64,000 nt of DNA from the NCBI GenBank assembly GCA_963920575.1, contig OY986971.1:7690779-7754778 (forward strand), given 5' to 3'. The DNA comes from Narthecium ossifragum (lineage: Eukaryota; Streptophyta; Magnoliopsida; Dioscoreales; Nartheciaceae). A program made the translations under genes and the position numbers. The notes beneath the pieces are model-generated. The model saw only the letters and a list, made by a program, of their open reading frames with translations, was not told the origin of the DNA and ran no database searches. Shown in pieces: positions 22,808 to 35,131 of this stretch; the stretch's first letter is position 1; each line of letters opens with the position of its first letter.

Positions 22808-23500
22808 CTAACTTTGGATTCTTAAATGGAGGTGAAGAAGGATTAATAAGAGCCGATGGAAATGGAGCTTTTGGAATATAGGTTTTAATAGATGCCTCAT
22901 TTTTATTGGTGTTGAATCAATAGGTTGTGATGACAAATCATGGCTTGATGATGGCTTATGAGATGTATGAGAATCAAGAACAATATGTGAAGATGGAGAT
23001 GGATGCTCATGTTCATGTTCTAATTTTTTAAACATTTTAACATTTGGATAGGCTTTTTCACTTCGAAGAGAGGTTACCGCTTGTACCTCTTCATGGTTGG
23101 ACTCCACAAAATCTTGTCCCTTAGGGTTCATAACGGGTTTGCTTGCAAGTTGACCTTCCTCCCTCCTTGCTAAGGTCTTAGCAAGTTGACCCATTTGCAT
23201 TTCAAGTTCAGAAATCGATTGAGAATGGGAATGCAATAATTGGGTACTTGACTCAAAATAATCCAATGATTTGAGGAGTTTTTCTTCAAGAGAGGTTTCA
23301 TGTTTAGAAGCTTGCGGAGGAGTTTGATATATAGGTGGTTGTGGTTGATAAGGACCTTGTGGTTGATATGATGTTTGTGCATAATTTGGTGCATGAGGTG
23401 GTTGATATGGTTGAGGTGGTTGTGGTTGATATGGGGCTTGATGTTGAGATGTTGGAGGAAAATTTGCTCTTGGAGGGTAGTTTTTGTTTTGAGTGTTCAT
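22808..23500 (-). pseudogene. G1 gypsy gag, C-terminal proline/glutamine-rich part
   Basis: The protein is rich in P, Q and Y over its first ~60 residues (YQPQPPQPYQPPHAPNY), then carries ISELEMQMGQLAKTLARREE, the conserved coiled segment at the C-terminal end of Athila/Tat gag proteins. A charged tail follows. It continues the gag of 23594-24055 with a frameshift or stop between them. Confidence 0.8.
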
Positions 23501-23593
23501 AGGTGGAGGTATAGGATTATATGATGGAAGTGGTTGTTCGGGATTCCTCCATGAAAAGTTTGGATGATCTCTAAGGCCGAGATTGTATGTGTT

Positions 23594-24055
23594 TTAATAC
23601 GGATTATAATTGGACTTAGATTGTCCATATATTGCATTTATATGCTCTTGTACAAGCTCGGGGTACTCACTTGCTAAGAGACAATCGTTCACATTATGAC
23701 CTGGAGTTGAATAAAGAAAGCACAACTCTCTCGAGGGTGGAGGAAGACTGTAATTTGACGAAGAAGGAGAAGCAGCTGGTGGGTAGTTTGATGAAGGAGA
23801 AGTCATAGGAAGTTGATTCAAAGAATAAGCAAGGACTTGATCAAACTTCTTATTTAATGCATCAATTTGTTGAGCTACTCTTGTGACATCGGATAGTTCT
23901 AGGACTCCCTTAGGATGAGGTTGTTCTTTGGTATTATGATTATCTAGGGCATTTCTAGATGTGAAAGCATGATTTTGTGAATTGATAGCAAGTTTACCAA
24001 ACAACACCCATGAATCCTCATAGGGGTTGGTCATGAATACCCCACCAAAAGCCGT
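23594..24055 (-). pseudogene. G1 gypsy gag, zinc-knuckle region
   Basis: It reads DALNKKFDQVLAYSLNQLPM, a serine/proline-rich linker, and CFLYSTPGHNVNDCLLASEY, a degenerate nucleocapsid knuckle in which only C, H and the last C remain. The next segment AIYGQSKSNYNPY is typical of Athila gag. It is cut at 24055 by solo LTR A7, whose AGCCG duplication lies at 24051-24055, and continues at 28422. Confidence 0.82.
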
Positions 24056-25146
24056 GTGAGGACCAGTACCTCCAACCCGATCCGACCACGTTAGATCGAG
24101 GGTCTTGTTTTGTGGGTTGGCTTGGTTGGCTTTGGGATGCAATCGGTTGATCGCATCGCTGTTTTTGACTCCAGTGGCATTTTGGTAAATATACTCCCTG
24201 ATGATCAGTTTCACACCCGTGTTACACACACTGCCTTTGATTGATATATGTGTTTGATTAGAACCTTAAGGGCGATTCCGATCGGAAGATCGGAGCTCGA
24301 TCGGGAGAGACCTAATCGGACGGTCGTGATCGATTCCAGCTTTCTATTTCAACCCTTGTTCTTCTCTCTCCTTCTTTCTTTTCTCTTCCTCTCCTTCTCT
24401 CCCCTCCCTTGGGCTGCCGGCTGATGCTTGGAGCTTGGGGCTGCGGATATTCGGCGTGTTACCACGAGGATCTCGTAGATCGCATGCTTGTTGTTAAATG
24501 TAGGTGTTTCTATCCAATTCCTATGAGTTGGTAACCCTAGGATTTCCTTTTTGTGATTTATGGCTGTTATGTGCATTGGAATGTTTTATTTTTCTATATT
24601 CTAGCTCCTTGCTATGTTTAGAAGCTTGCTATGGTTTCAGTTCTGTATTCTTTAGGATGAATTCCGTATTTTTGTCGGTTTTTCGACGGAGTTGGACTCA
24701 TATATGATATTTCACGATCTGAGTTTGGTTTTTATTGCATGAATGAATTCCCCACCATCAAATAGACCTTCTTGCATAGTTTGAATGGATTCCATCGCTG
24801 TTTGATAGATCAAATCCAACAAATTCAGTTTTTCGTCGATTTCGTCGGCTTTCGGGCCATTTGATTTAATTCGGAGGATTTGATCATCCAAAGTTGGATT
24901 TCTTAGTGTCATTAGGTTCCCCACATCCAAACCACATGCCTACCAAATTTGGTTTGATTTCGATACATTTTAATAGATCAAATCCAAGAAATTGGATTTC
25001 TCGTGTGGTTTTCCCGATGATAAGTAGTGATTATATAATATTTTAATCATGATTTAGACCAGTTTATCCCCGGATTACGCCATAAGTTGTATTTCAAATC
25101 GGTTTATCGATTTCTACCGATTTTCAAGTAGTTTCCCGATAAGCAT

Positions 25147-25147
25147 G

Positions 25148-25233
<86 letters not shown>

Positions 25234-25235
25234 GT
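25147..25235. repeat. (TA)n-(TG)n microsatellite
   Basis: About 25 TA steps are followed by about 11 TG steps and a further short TA run, inside solo LTR A7. It is a simple repeat likely to be length-variable. Confidence 0.95.
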
Positions 25236-25833
25236 AGTTTTTGAATGCTTTATCGCTTTATGGGTAACCGGGGGAGTGACGACCCCCGGGAATGTTTAGT
25301 ATAAATGGGTCCGAGGTGTGCCCTGCATGCTTAGTATAGATTTACTACTTTGATTAATAGCCCCGCTGATTGCCGGCGTGCGCCGGGGGCATAACCCGTT
25401 GTACTGGTAGATTATATATCTTGTATGTGTGGCTTGTTGCCTTGGCCGGGGTTGTATCCCCTTGAAGCAAGTTCGGTTGACGGTTGTGGACGCCGTTGTA
25501 ATGCCGAAATTGGCTCGTTTGTGGTTGTCGCTTGGTTGTTGGCCAGTTACATGCTGGGTAACTATGGAACCTTAGTCTGTCATGTGCAAGAGAGCACTAA
25601 AACTATTTTATATCTGTGTTTATCGCATTGCTCTAATCATTGTATTATTAGTATAGCTTACATGTATTTGAGACCCTTGCTATGTTCACCCTTTGGCTAG
25701 CTATTGGCTATGCCTAGCCCTGTCTATTTGATGTCATCTTGTTGCATGCTTATATCTCTTTATCTGTACCTGTGCATTGCATGCATTTTGTCTGCATTAG
25801 AGAATAAGGCTAGGGTGCGGGTGAATAAGGTCT

Positions 25834-27619
25834 TGATGAGTGCATGAAATTGCACTCTGAACATGACTAAGAGTAGCTTATTTGCTGAGTTTTCATAATT
25901 TATGTAGATGATTTCGTCCGTACATGTTGCTTCACAGAGTTATTTGTATTATGCAGGAAATTGAAGCAAAGATGGGTCTTGAACACCAAAACTGTACCTT
26001 CTAGAAATGAACCAGATGATGTTCCATTCATGGTTGAAAAGGTCTGGAAGTCTAGTTTCCGAGAGTTTTTACGGTTCGTGATTTGGAGTTTCGTAGAGGA
26101 AGATATACTATTTTTAGTACGAGAGGTGCAGGAGCAAGAAACTACGGAAGAAGAAGATCGATCTGATCCCAAAGAAGATCGATCTATTTTTTGTGCTCAG
26201 ACGTTGACGGATAGTTTACAGAGAGCTAGTTTCAAGAAGATCGATCCTTTTCCCTAAGACGATTGATCTTAGTCGGGGCGACCCAGAACACAGAAAATGA
26301 GGAAAAATACAGTTTCGTCGACTGGTAGAAAAATATTCAGAACATATTTTTTGCAAGTCCAAATATTCTGAAATTTGAATACATGATAGAAGGTTCATAG
26401 ATCTACAACTTTTCTGTTAGAAATTTTGTACGATTCTGGATGGTGTGATAGAAGATTGGAAGAATAGATGAAGTTGGACAAGCTGGAAAACTATTCTGTC
26501 GAAACTGAGAAGAATATTCGTCACATATTCCATATAACTCAGAATATTACGAAATCTTCAGGACCTGGTAGAAGAGTTCCTAATATACAACTTTCTCGTT
26601 GAGCAAGTTTCCAAACTCCGGCTGGATTGGACCCAGTTGCGACCGAAATAGGGCTGCCATGATTAATTCAGGAAATCCGAGTTGCACCAGAAGTCCAACT
26701 CAACTAAAACTTTAATTTCGGGAGTTCCCCTATATATATGCTTATTTAATCCGAAATTTGGCGGGTTCCAAAGGGGTTTTCTACAGAGCTTTGGAGGGGA
26801 GAAAAGCAAGAAAGAAGATGAAGAAATCTCCATCCATGGCCGGGTAAGCCGCGGGCATGGCGGACGGATGATCTAGCGAGGATTAGGGTTTCTTCTTTAT
26901 CATAGTTCATAGTTTTAATCTTTATTGTTAAACTCTTTTGTATGTATTGAATCTTCAAATATTATTTTCAGATTATAGATTCCTATGTGGATGATTAATA
27001 TTATGAATCCAGTCATGCTTTTTTCATGATCTTATAATCTCATAGTTTTATCTATTGTTTACCTACTTTATCTCGTGAAATCTTTGCTATGCATTACCGA
27101 TTGTGGTAGTTGGTATTGTGTATTCTTAGAGATATGGTTAGATAGAGTTAGGGTTTTGTCCCGATGAACTTTTGTTATACGTTGCCTGTAGTGACAGCCG
27201 GTATCGTATATTCTTAGGTTTTGGTAGGATGAAGTTAGAACTATAATAAGGAAGAATCAATCGTAGGAAGAGACATTTATATATTTTGTTAGATTCATAA
27301 TTCCATATCTTCCGGTTAAGGTGATTGGGATGTGAATCCCTTAACTAAGTATTAAATGAACCGTTGGTAGAATAAGAACCTAAATCCGAGTGAAGTGATT
27401 CTCAATGCCTAGCCTTATCAAAATCCTGATATCTTTAGTTAACCTTATATTATAATTAAATCCTTTGATCTAATTCAGTTAATTCTTAAGTTCTTGTTTG
27501 TCTTCAATTCAATGTTATTTGTGTTTCTGGATCCTTTCTGGTTATCTCTCTGTGGGTTCGACCTCTCTTATGATGTACTACACCGCGACCGCTGTGCGAG
27601 ACACATTTGAAAGTTATCA
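25834..27619 (+). repeat. Family C solo LTR, full length
   Basis: It starts TGATGAGTGCATG and ends AAGTTATCA, with perfect GGTCT duplications at 25829-25833 and 27620-27624. At 1786 bp it has a TATA-like CTATATATATGC near 26731, a palindromic GAAGATCGATCTGATC-type repeat at 26150-26270, and an LTR-end block CTGTGGGTTCGACCTCTCTT. No protein domain is present. The short copy at 2683-3192 is a deletion derivative. The family cannot be assigned to copia or gypsy from LTR sequence alone. Confidence 0.9.
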
Positions 27620-28421
27620 GGTCTTCGCCGATCTGAGGCTCTTGGGTAGCTCGGATCTAGCTCTAGGACCGTGGTTGGGTAGCAATGACTAGGGCGTGAT
27701 TGTTATGCCAAATCTTTGTATTCTCGAGGATGGGTCTAGTTGGCTACTATCTGTTGTTTGAGGTATAAAAGTCGCCCAGAGTTCTCGTCTCATGCTCAGT
27801 ATCCGTGTTAAGGGAAGTTACGTGCTGCCATTGGTCCTACCCCTTTGTTGTTCAGCTCTGGGCGCTTGGTGGTTGAGAAGGACGGCTGTTGAAAGTTGAG
27901 GTCATAGAGCGCGTGCCCTAGGGTAGGCGGTGGACATAACGTGAGTTTCCCTTAGAGATGAGACAGAATCCGGGACTTTGTAGTTTCCCCTTTTTTCTGT
28001 GCGACGTAGAGTAGAGTAGAACCCTACTGAGCTTATTGCTCACTCCTACCCGGACTGTGTTTGCAGGTGCAGGCGTCAGCTCATCCTCGGTGGTTCCAGC
28101 TGGATCAAGTCTTGGTGGCGCGTCGACTTCCGGAGGCATTTGAGGTCTCAGAGGGACAGATGTATATTTTGGCGGTATTTGTTCATTGTTACCTTTGAGG
28201 AGGATGCACTAAACGTTTAATATATAAAATCATGTTCCCTCTTTTGATTGAGTTTTATTCCGCAATGTAATATTTAGTTTTACCTTTATGCCATTGGAAG
28301 TCTTTAAGTTCAAATTTATTCCGCTTTGTGTATCTGTCGCGCCGTATCGGATGTGAATGGTGTAGGTTTCCCCTCATGCCTCGGCCCGGATGGGTTTTCT
28401 GGGTCGGGGTGTGACAAGCCG

Positions 28422-28840
28422 TGTCAACGTCTTGTTGGCGACGTAACGATATCCATTATAAAACTAATCTACAAGAGACCATTTTGGAATTTGGTGATGA
28501 GTATATTTCCTTAAAAATTCCTTGAACCTATCCCAAGCATCATGAAATGGTTCATCATCTAATTGATGAAATGTAGCTATTTGAGTTCTCATTGCATGAG
28601 TCTTAGCTATAGGGTAGAACTTTTCTAAGATAGTACTTTGTAATTGATCCCATATAGTAATAGTTTGAGGTTCTAGTGATCCTACCCAATACTTGGCTTT
28701 GTCTTTCAAAGTAAATGGAAAAGGTTTCAATTTCATAGCATCTTCGGGTAAATTGGGAATTTTAACCGTAGAATTTTTTTCAACAAAGTCCTCGTAATGG
28801 GCATAAGGGTCCCCATTAGGTAAACCATGAAAGTTTGGGA
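28422..28840 (-). pseudogene. G1 gypsy gag core (retrotrans_gag domain)
   Basis: The minus frame reads NFHGLPNGDPYAHYEDFVEK, PEDAMKLKPFPFTLKDKAKY, SLEPQTITIWDQLQ and LDDEPFHDAWDRFKEFLRKY, a clear plant gypsy capsid domain of Athila/Tat type. It continues 23594-24055 after removal of A7. It is cut at 28840 by LTR fragment A8, and the N-terminal gag, LTR and primer site of G1 are not found in the window. Confidence 0.9.
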
Positions 28841-29140
28841 TGTCGCACCCCGACCCAGAAAACATATCCGGTCCGAGGCGTGAGGGATCCTAATCTATCC
28901 AATCTATTTGTGGCGCATTGATATAACAATTATCACAACTAATTCAAACAATTGATCTAGGGCTAAAACTGTACTCTCCAATATTAAAGCAAAATGTACT
29001 GATACAATATTATCAAAACTTCTCGAAGAAGGAAATTATACATTAATCATAATTTTCAAATGATGTCTATAAACAAAAACTGCTAAAAGTACAGTAGAGT
29101 CTCCAGAAACCTCAAACGCCTCCAGAAGTCGACGCGCACA
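28841..29140 (-). repeat. Family A LTR fragment (A8), inverted
   Basis: It begins TGTCGCACCCCGACC and follows the reverse strand of the LTR 3' region as far as CTCCAGAAGTCGACGCGC, where Mutator-like sequence replaces it. The other end is not found in the window, so its target duplication cannot be tested. Confidence 0.75.
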
Positions 29141-29500
29141 ATCACGCATATATAGAGTTTCTACGTGTGGTTGTGTGAGTTTCTACGCATGTATAGAGCT
29201 ATACTTGTATTATACATGTAATATACTCGTATATAAAGTATAACTATATACACGCATAGAAACTCTTTATATGCGTGGTTGTGCCAGTTTATACGCGTGC
29301 CGAGAAGAAGAAAGAGCCGAGATAAGTTTATGTCATTATCTAATCGAATAAATGGATTGTTTGGATCGTTAGGCATCACGTAGCTGATGAACAACTTGGT
29401 ATCGATTGGGGATAGCTCACATAGCATATAAAAGTGAGTCTTCGTTTGAGTATAAGATAGGTCCGAAGAGAACTCTAAAACCCAGCTTGAGTATAAGATA
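29141..29500 (-). pseudogene. Mutator transposase N-terminal fragment with ACGCGT-type repeats
   Basis: The minus frame contains LEFSSDLSYTQTKTHFYMLC, LSPIDTKLFISYVMPNDPNN and PFIRLDNDINLSRLFLLLG. It is closely parallel to 48745-49107 (FSSDLSYTQLKTRFYMLC), the PB1-like N-terminal segment of plant MURA proteins. The flank at 29141-29300 has the TTTCTACGCGTGG-like words that form arrays inside the MULE at 46060-49609. It is a fragment of the same MULE family. Confidence 0.8.
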
Positions 29501-29504
29501 GTTG

Positions 29505-29757
29505 TTGCGGGAGGCATGCGAGGGGTGGTACAACACAGCATGCCCGAGGAGCTATGTGCTGACATGAAGTCGGTGGTGCGCGGCTTCTTCAACCTCTCAC
29601 CCGATGCCAAGACACGCAACTTCGACGTCATCGTCGGAAGTGGTTATGTCACGCCCTCCAAAGCCAATCCACACTTCGAGGCCTTTGGCATGTACGATGC
29701 TTCCTTTCTCATCGATGCCTTCCGCCGGACCACCAGTAGAGGAAGCATCGTAGGGAG
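29505..29757 (+). pseudogene. Captured auxin dioxygenase (DAO-like) exon fragment, copy 1
   Basis: The plus frame reads MRGVVQHSMPEELCADMKSV, then LSPDAKTRNFDVIVGSGYVT and PSKANPHFEAFGMYDAS. This matches the N-terminal DIOX_N part of plant 2-oxoglutarate/Fe(II) dioxygenases, nearest in my memory to DAO (dioxygenase for auxin oxidation) of grasses. The iron-binding HxD...H and the 2-oxoglutarate RxS residues lie in later exons and are absent. The fragment is fused directly to Mutator transposase sequence on the opposite strand. It is repeated at 45046-45300. Confidence 0.72.
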
Positions 29758-30083
29758 AAGGTGTCGACGTTGTCAGGAGAGGAAGAGAGAGAGAGAGTCT
29801 ATGGGGGAGAGGAGTTGGGTTAGCTGGGCCAGGGAAAAAAATACAAGCAAAAAATAAGGAAACAATGAGAGATGGAGGCAGCGGAGCCTGGCAGTGGCGG
29901 AGATGAAGGGGTGCCGTCGAATAGTAGTAGTGATGGTGGTGGCGGGGATATAGAGATGGAGATATGGGATGTATGAAGGCATAGGATAAGTGGGGAATAT
30001 TTCGGTCCATTCAGAGTGGCTGGGTAGCGGGTAAACGTCAAGGCCTCTCGTCGGGAGAGATAACCGTCCTCTCTATAGCGGAG
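29758..30083. other. MULE-associated flank, no gene
   Basis: It contains a GA-rich run (29779-29800) and GGCGGAGATGAAGGGGTGCC-type sequence, which recurs at 45300-45565 beside the second dioxygenase fragment. Similarity between the two copies ends near TTCAGAGTGGCT (about 30020 and 45567). The remainder up to 30083 is unassigned and abuts the family B element. Confidence 0.6.
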
Positions 30084-31890
30084 TGTCACACCCCGCCCCA
30101 ATTAAATACAAAATTTCTCAAAATTTCTCAAAAATGCGGCATGACCCTTGGGCACGGGCACGTGAGATCACAATTACACCTTGTCAATAGATACAAAATT
30201 CACACATCCTATAATAATTCACCATAATTTACAACATTCACATATCTCTTTCATTCATTCATATACATAGGATTATAGTCATCAAATACATGATTTAGCC
30301 ACGAGACTGCCATATACAATTTCCCATATTCCAGCATATACAAAGCGTCAAATACACAAATTGAGAGTTAAGGTAGAGTACAAAATAAAATTGGGATATT
30401 AAACAAAACCCTCCACCTACTACAAAGCTAACTCTCGATCAATAAGTACAAAACTGACACCTCGTCACCGCTGACCACCTCCCTGGGATGTACTGGTCTC
30501 GGGCCTACCTCCTGCAGAACAAAACCCAAGGAAAAATGAGCTCGAAAGCCCAGTAGGAGTCACCTGATGACAATCTAGGACACTGGTGTACACCCACCTA
30601 TCCTAATATACTGCCCAAGTATGGTCTGGATAGTATGGGTAAGTCTTACATGCACAGACACCGCGTCCGACCGTCAGTGCTCGCCCATACCCCTATAGAC
30701 TCTATATCCAGCCCCAGTATACTAGTATAGGTACAACATCCTATATTAGTTTACTGATCCTAGTATGGTCTGGCTAGTCTGGATAAGTCTTGCATGCACA
30801 GACGCCGCGTCCGACCGTCAACGCTCGCCTAGACCCTTATATACTCTATACTGGCCTCAGTATACTAGTATAAGTACAACAACCTCAGTAATATATCCTT
30901 AATAATACATCCTCAAAGCAAAGCCTCACGTCATATCCTTAATCAGATCCAATCCTCAATCAAATCCAGTCAAAGTCCTCGATCGACATACGGAGATCAT
31001 AAATCCATCCGTCAAGTCATCGACATATCCCGTAGATTATGACTAGTCTAGCTACAGGACCTGACTAGACCCAACCACAATCTATGTCCTAAGACAAATC
31101 TGACATTCCTAGCATGTATGCACAAGCCACTCAACATCATAATATAATCAAATATAGTAACTCCTAAGTTCTCATATATGCATACAATACAGGAATAGCT
31201 TAGCATAACATTCCATAGCACAATTAAAGAAGTAGAGGGCTCAACTAGCCCAACAGATCATAACATAGCATGCAACCATCAACACAAAGGTATAGCTATA
31301 CAACATGGCTTACAACACAATATTGCATCACATATAAACATAACACAACATATAGCAAGCATATCATAACATACACACATCCCTAGTGACAGGTAACTCC
31401 TACCTCAAAAGGCGATTGACGTGAAATCCCTAATCCCTGGGGTCCTAGGGGGGGTGTCCTTCTCTGGCGCTACAATCGCCGAGGCAGGTCCCCGACGTCG
31501 TCCACGGGATCTTCTCCGGTGACCCATTGCCGGTAACCGCGAAGCCCCTCCAAAAACCCACCGGAAAAACCCCAGAAAAAGAAGAGATCGGAGGGGAAAA
31601 GAAGAGAGGAGCTCACCTGAGCCAAGAAGGAGACAAAATCCGGTGGACACCTCACTGGATCTACCCTTTTCCGGCGATCACCACCTCTCCTCCCGGTTTT
31701 CTTCCTCCTTTCTTCCCTTCCTTCTCCGGCGCCGGCGATCTCTACCTCCCACTCCCTCTCCCTTCCCCCTTCTTCTCTCTCCTGATCTCTCTCTCTCCCG
31801 GGTCTGGTTCAAATGAGGTGAGGGTGAAGAGAGAGAAAAATATCGAGGAGAAGAAGAGAAGTGGGGGTAGGTGGGGATTAGGCCCTTACA
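30084..31890 (-). repeat. 3' LTR of B2 (left side)
   Basis: It begins TGTCACACCCCGCCCC and ends GGCCCTTACA on the plus strand, 1807 bp. The two ~148-base direct repeats seen in B1 LTRs are present (about 30580-30900). Relative to the right LTR and to B1 it lacks a block near 31440, where GGGGTCC jumps directly to leader-like sequence. Confidence 0.85.
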
Positions 31891-31961
31891 ACCTCCCCCT
31901 CTTAAAGGAATTTCGTCCCCAAAATTCGACTCGAGTACGAAAACAATGATCAATTCATACC

Positions 31962-33005
31962 TTACTCCCGGAAGAGTTGGGGGTATGTGGCTCGCATCAT
32001 CTGTTCTCGCTCCCACGTAGCCTCCTTGATCCCATTGTGTCTGCACATGACCTTGATGAAAGGAATAGTCTTGCCTCGCAAGACTCGCTCCTGTCTTTCA
32101 AGGATATGGACGGGCCTCTCCTCAAATGTCGCATCAACATCTACCTCAATCTGGCTCCAATCTATCACATGAGAGGGATCATGCACATACTTCCTCAAAA
32201 GAGTCACATGGAAGGTGGGGCGAACTGACGCCATCGACGGGGGGAGTGCTAAGTGATTCGCCACCTCACCAATCCGCTCCAAGATTTGAAACGGTCCGAT
32301 GAATCTGGGGGCCAACTTTCCTTTCTTACCGAACCGCACCTGACCTCTGCGGGGAATCACTTTCAGGAAAACATGTTCGCCCTCAGCGAACTCCAACGGT
32401 CGTCGTCTTCGATCAGCATAACTCTTCTGCCTACTCTGAGCAGTGAGAAGCCTCTGTCTGATCTGCACGACCTGATCTGACATTTGCTAGATGAGGTCTG
32501 GTCCAAGGTGGGCAGCTCCACCTTCTTTTGTCCAACAAAGTGGAAATCGACACGGTCTGCCATACATGGCCTCATAGGGTGTCATGCCAATGCGGGATTG
32601 GTAACTGTTGTTATACACAACCTCCACCAGGGGCAAATGTTCTTCCCAGCTACCCTTCAAGTCCAGCACACAGGCTCGCATAATATCTTCCAAGATCTGG
32701 ATAGTCCTCTCTGACTGTCCATCAGTCTAGGGGTGGAAGCCGGTACTAAAGGTCAACATCGTGCCCAAAGCCTTCTGGAAGCCACTCCAGAATCTGCCTG
32801 TCAACCGTGGGTCCCTGTCTGACATTATTGACACAGGTGTCCCATGGAGCCGGACTATCTGATCTACAAAAAGCCTGCTCAGACGCTCCGAAGAGTCAAT
32901 CAACCGCATACCCAGGTAGTGAGCCGATTTCTTAAATTTGTCCGCAATCACCCGGATAGCATCATGCCCCTTGGTTGATCTTGGTAAGCCCGTCACAAAG
33001 TCCAT
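31962..33005 (-). pseudogene. B2 integrase with chromo-like C-terminus, broken
   Basis: The minus strand gives MDFVTGLPRSTKGHDAIRVI, then IMSDRDPRLTGRFWSGFQKA with a core aspartate, and after a stop SERTIQILEDIMRACVLDL with the core glutamate region. It continues through EVVYNNSYQSRIGMTPYEAM to FGKKGKLAPRFIGPFQILE and VMCRHNGIKEATWEREQMM. The last block corresponds to the chromodomain-like tail of Tekay/Del chromoviruses, which targets insertion to heterochromatin. Stops at about 32726 and 32486 interrupt the frame. Confidence 0.9.
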
Positions 33006-33113
33006 GGAGATGTGTTCCCACTTTCACTCAACTACTGGGAGAGGCTACAGCAAGCCCGCAGACTTCTGGTGCTCTACCTTCACCTGCTGACAGGTAAGAC
33101 AACTGGACACAAA

Positions 33114-34010
33114 CTACGCTACATCGTCCTTCATCTTGCGCCACCAGTACTGGCGACGAAGATCATGATACATCTTCGTCCCTCCTGGATGGACCGCAAA
33201 ATGAGACGAGTGAAACTCTGACAAGATGTCTTTGCGCAGCTGCTGATTAGCTGGTACCACTACCCTGCCTTTGAGGTGAAGACTGTCATCACTGTGCACT
33301 GTCCAGCCTTCAGTGGCCTCCCCAGCATGAATTCGGGCACGAATAGCTACTAACCTTTGATCTCCGACCTGAGTTGCGATAACCTTTTGTAACAAGGTTG
33401 GAGTCGCTACTAGTGCACAAAAAACGTCGTCCCTGGTCTGCTCCTCCAAGTGGAGTCCAAACCGACCTACGGCCTCGAACATCAAATGTTCATGAACTGC
33501 AATCCCTGCGACCACCGCCCTCTGTTGTCGGCTAAGAGCGTCGGCGACGACGTTTGCTTTACCAGGGTGGTAAAGCAACTCGAAATCGTGATCCTCCAAA
33601 AACTCCATCCAGCGTCTCTGCCTCAAGTTGAGATCCCGTTGCGTGAAGATGTACTTCAAGCTCTTGTGATCAGAGAACACCTGAAATCGCTCGTCAAACA
33701 AATAGTGTTGCCATGTCTTTAAAGCAAAGACCACGACCGCCAACTCCATGTCATGGGTAGGGTAATGTTTCTCATGATCCCTCAGCTGGCGTGATCCATA
33801 GGCAATAGGATGGCCCTCCTACATGAGTACACCACCTAAACCCTCGATGCAGGCATCGCAGTAGACGTTGTATCCGACATCTCTGTTCGGAATAGTCAAG
33901 ACGGGAGCCTCAGTCAACCGCCTCTTCAACTCCTCAAATGCTGCCTCACAGGAGTCGGTCCAAACAAAAAGAACCCCTTTCCTGGTGAGCTGCGTCATCG
34001 GAGCTGCAAT
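33114..34010 (-). pseudogene. B2 RNase H and integrase zinc-binding region
   Basis: It reads CDACIEGLGGVLM (RNase H active-site region, then a stop), MELAVVVFALKTWQHYLFDE, FSDHKSLKYIFTQRDLNLRQ and GKANVVADALSRQ. The integrase HHCC region follows (HSSHFAVHPGGTKMYHDLRR, with QYWWRKMKDDVA). Order and motifs are as expected for Ty3/gypsy pol. An in-frame stop after GGVLM and others break it. Confidence 0.88.
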
Positions 34011-34022
34011 TCTTGAGACATT

Positions 34023-35125
34023 CTAGATAAACCGTCTGCAGTATCCTGCCAACTCGAGGAAACTGCGGACTTCAAATACAGACTTCAGTCTCTGCCACTG
34101 CAATACTGCCTGGACTTTTGATGGATCAACTGCCACTCCAGCTGCAGAAACCACATGACCCAGAAATCCCACTTCAGCTAGCCAGAACTCACACTTTGAC
34201 GCCTTAGCATACAACTGATGATCTCTGAGCAACTATAACACTATTCTAAAATGCTCTGCATGTCCTCATCAGTATGCGAGTAGATCAAAATGTCGTCAAC
34301 GAAGGCAATGACAAACTGATCTAGGAAGGGTCTAAACATCCACTGCATCAGATTCATAAATGCTGCTGGCGCATTCGACAGACCAAACGGCATCATCACA
34401 AACTCATAGTGGCCATATCGAGTTCGGAAAGCCATCTTCGGGATATCACTCTCCCGAATCCTCAGCTGGTAGTAGCCAGATCTCAGATCAATTTTTGAGA
34501 AGACCTTGGCGCCTCTCAGCTGATCAAACAGATCATCGATCCGAGGCAGGGGATATTTGTTCTTCACAGTCACCCTGTTCAGCTTCCGGTAATCAATACA
34601 CATCCGAAGGGATGCATCCTTCTTCTTTACAAAAAGTGCAGGCGCTCCCCAGGGTGACACACTCGGCCGAATGAATCCTCGCCCCAACAAATCATCCAGC
34701 TGAGCCCTAAGTTCTTGCAGCTCCACTGGTGTCATCCTGAATGGCGGTAGAGAGATCGGTGTAGTGCCCGGCTGAAGCTCTATCTCAAAATCTATCTCTC
34801 TACGAGGCGGCAATCCCGACAACTCATCAGGGAAAACATCGGGAAACTCACAAACAACTCGGGGTAAACTGATATCTTGAGTCCCATCAGACTCGGACAA
34901 ACTGAGGCTCACCAAAAAAGCAATCAACTGGCACCCACGCCTCAGCTCAGCAAAATCTGTGGACTCGGCTATCTGTCTGTCCCCAAGGAAGCTGAAGCAA
35001 TTGCCCTCAGGAGTACAAGCTGTGACTCTACCCCGGTAGCAGTCAATCAGCGCTCGGTAGGATCCGAGCCAATCCATACCAAGGATGCCATCAAATCCTG
35101 TCATCTGAAGGTCACACAGATCCAC
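34023..35125 (-). pseudogene. B2 reverse transcriptase, longest open part
   Basis: A 294-residue frame (34241-35125) begins inside the protease ([11 protein letters not shown]) and covers most of [56 protein letters not shown] and the catalytic [10 protein letters not shown] stop follows DMQSILE. The thumb and connection region continue at 34023-34232 ([20 protein letters not shown]). It has all catalytic residues of the polymerase core but no continuous reading frame. Confidence 0.92.
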
Positions 35126-35131
35126 CTCCAG

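Larger units (their letters stand above)
24056..28416 (+). repeat. Family A solo LTR (A7), split by a family C LTR
   Basis: It starts TGTGAGGACCAG and ends GGGGTGTGACA, with perfect AGCCG duplications at 24051-24055 and 28417-28421. Without the nested LTR at 25834-27619 it is about 2.6 kb. It contains a long TA/TG microsatellite (25147-25235). No internal domain is present, so it is a solo LTR inserted in the G1 gag. Confidence 0.9.
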
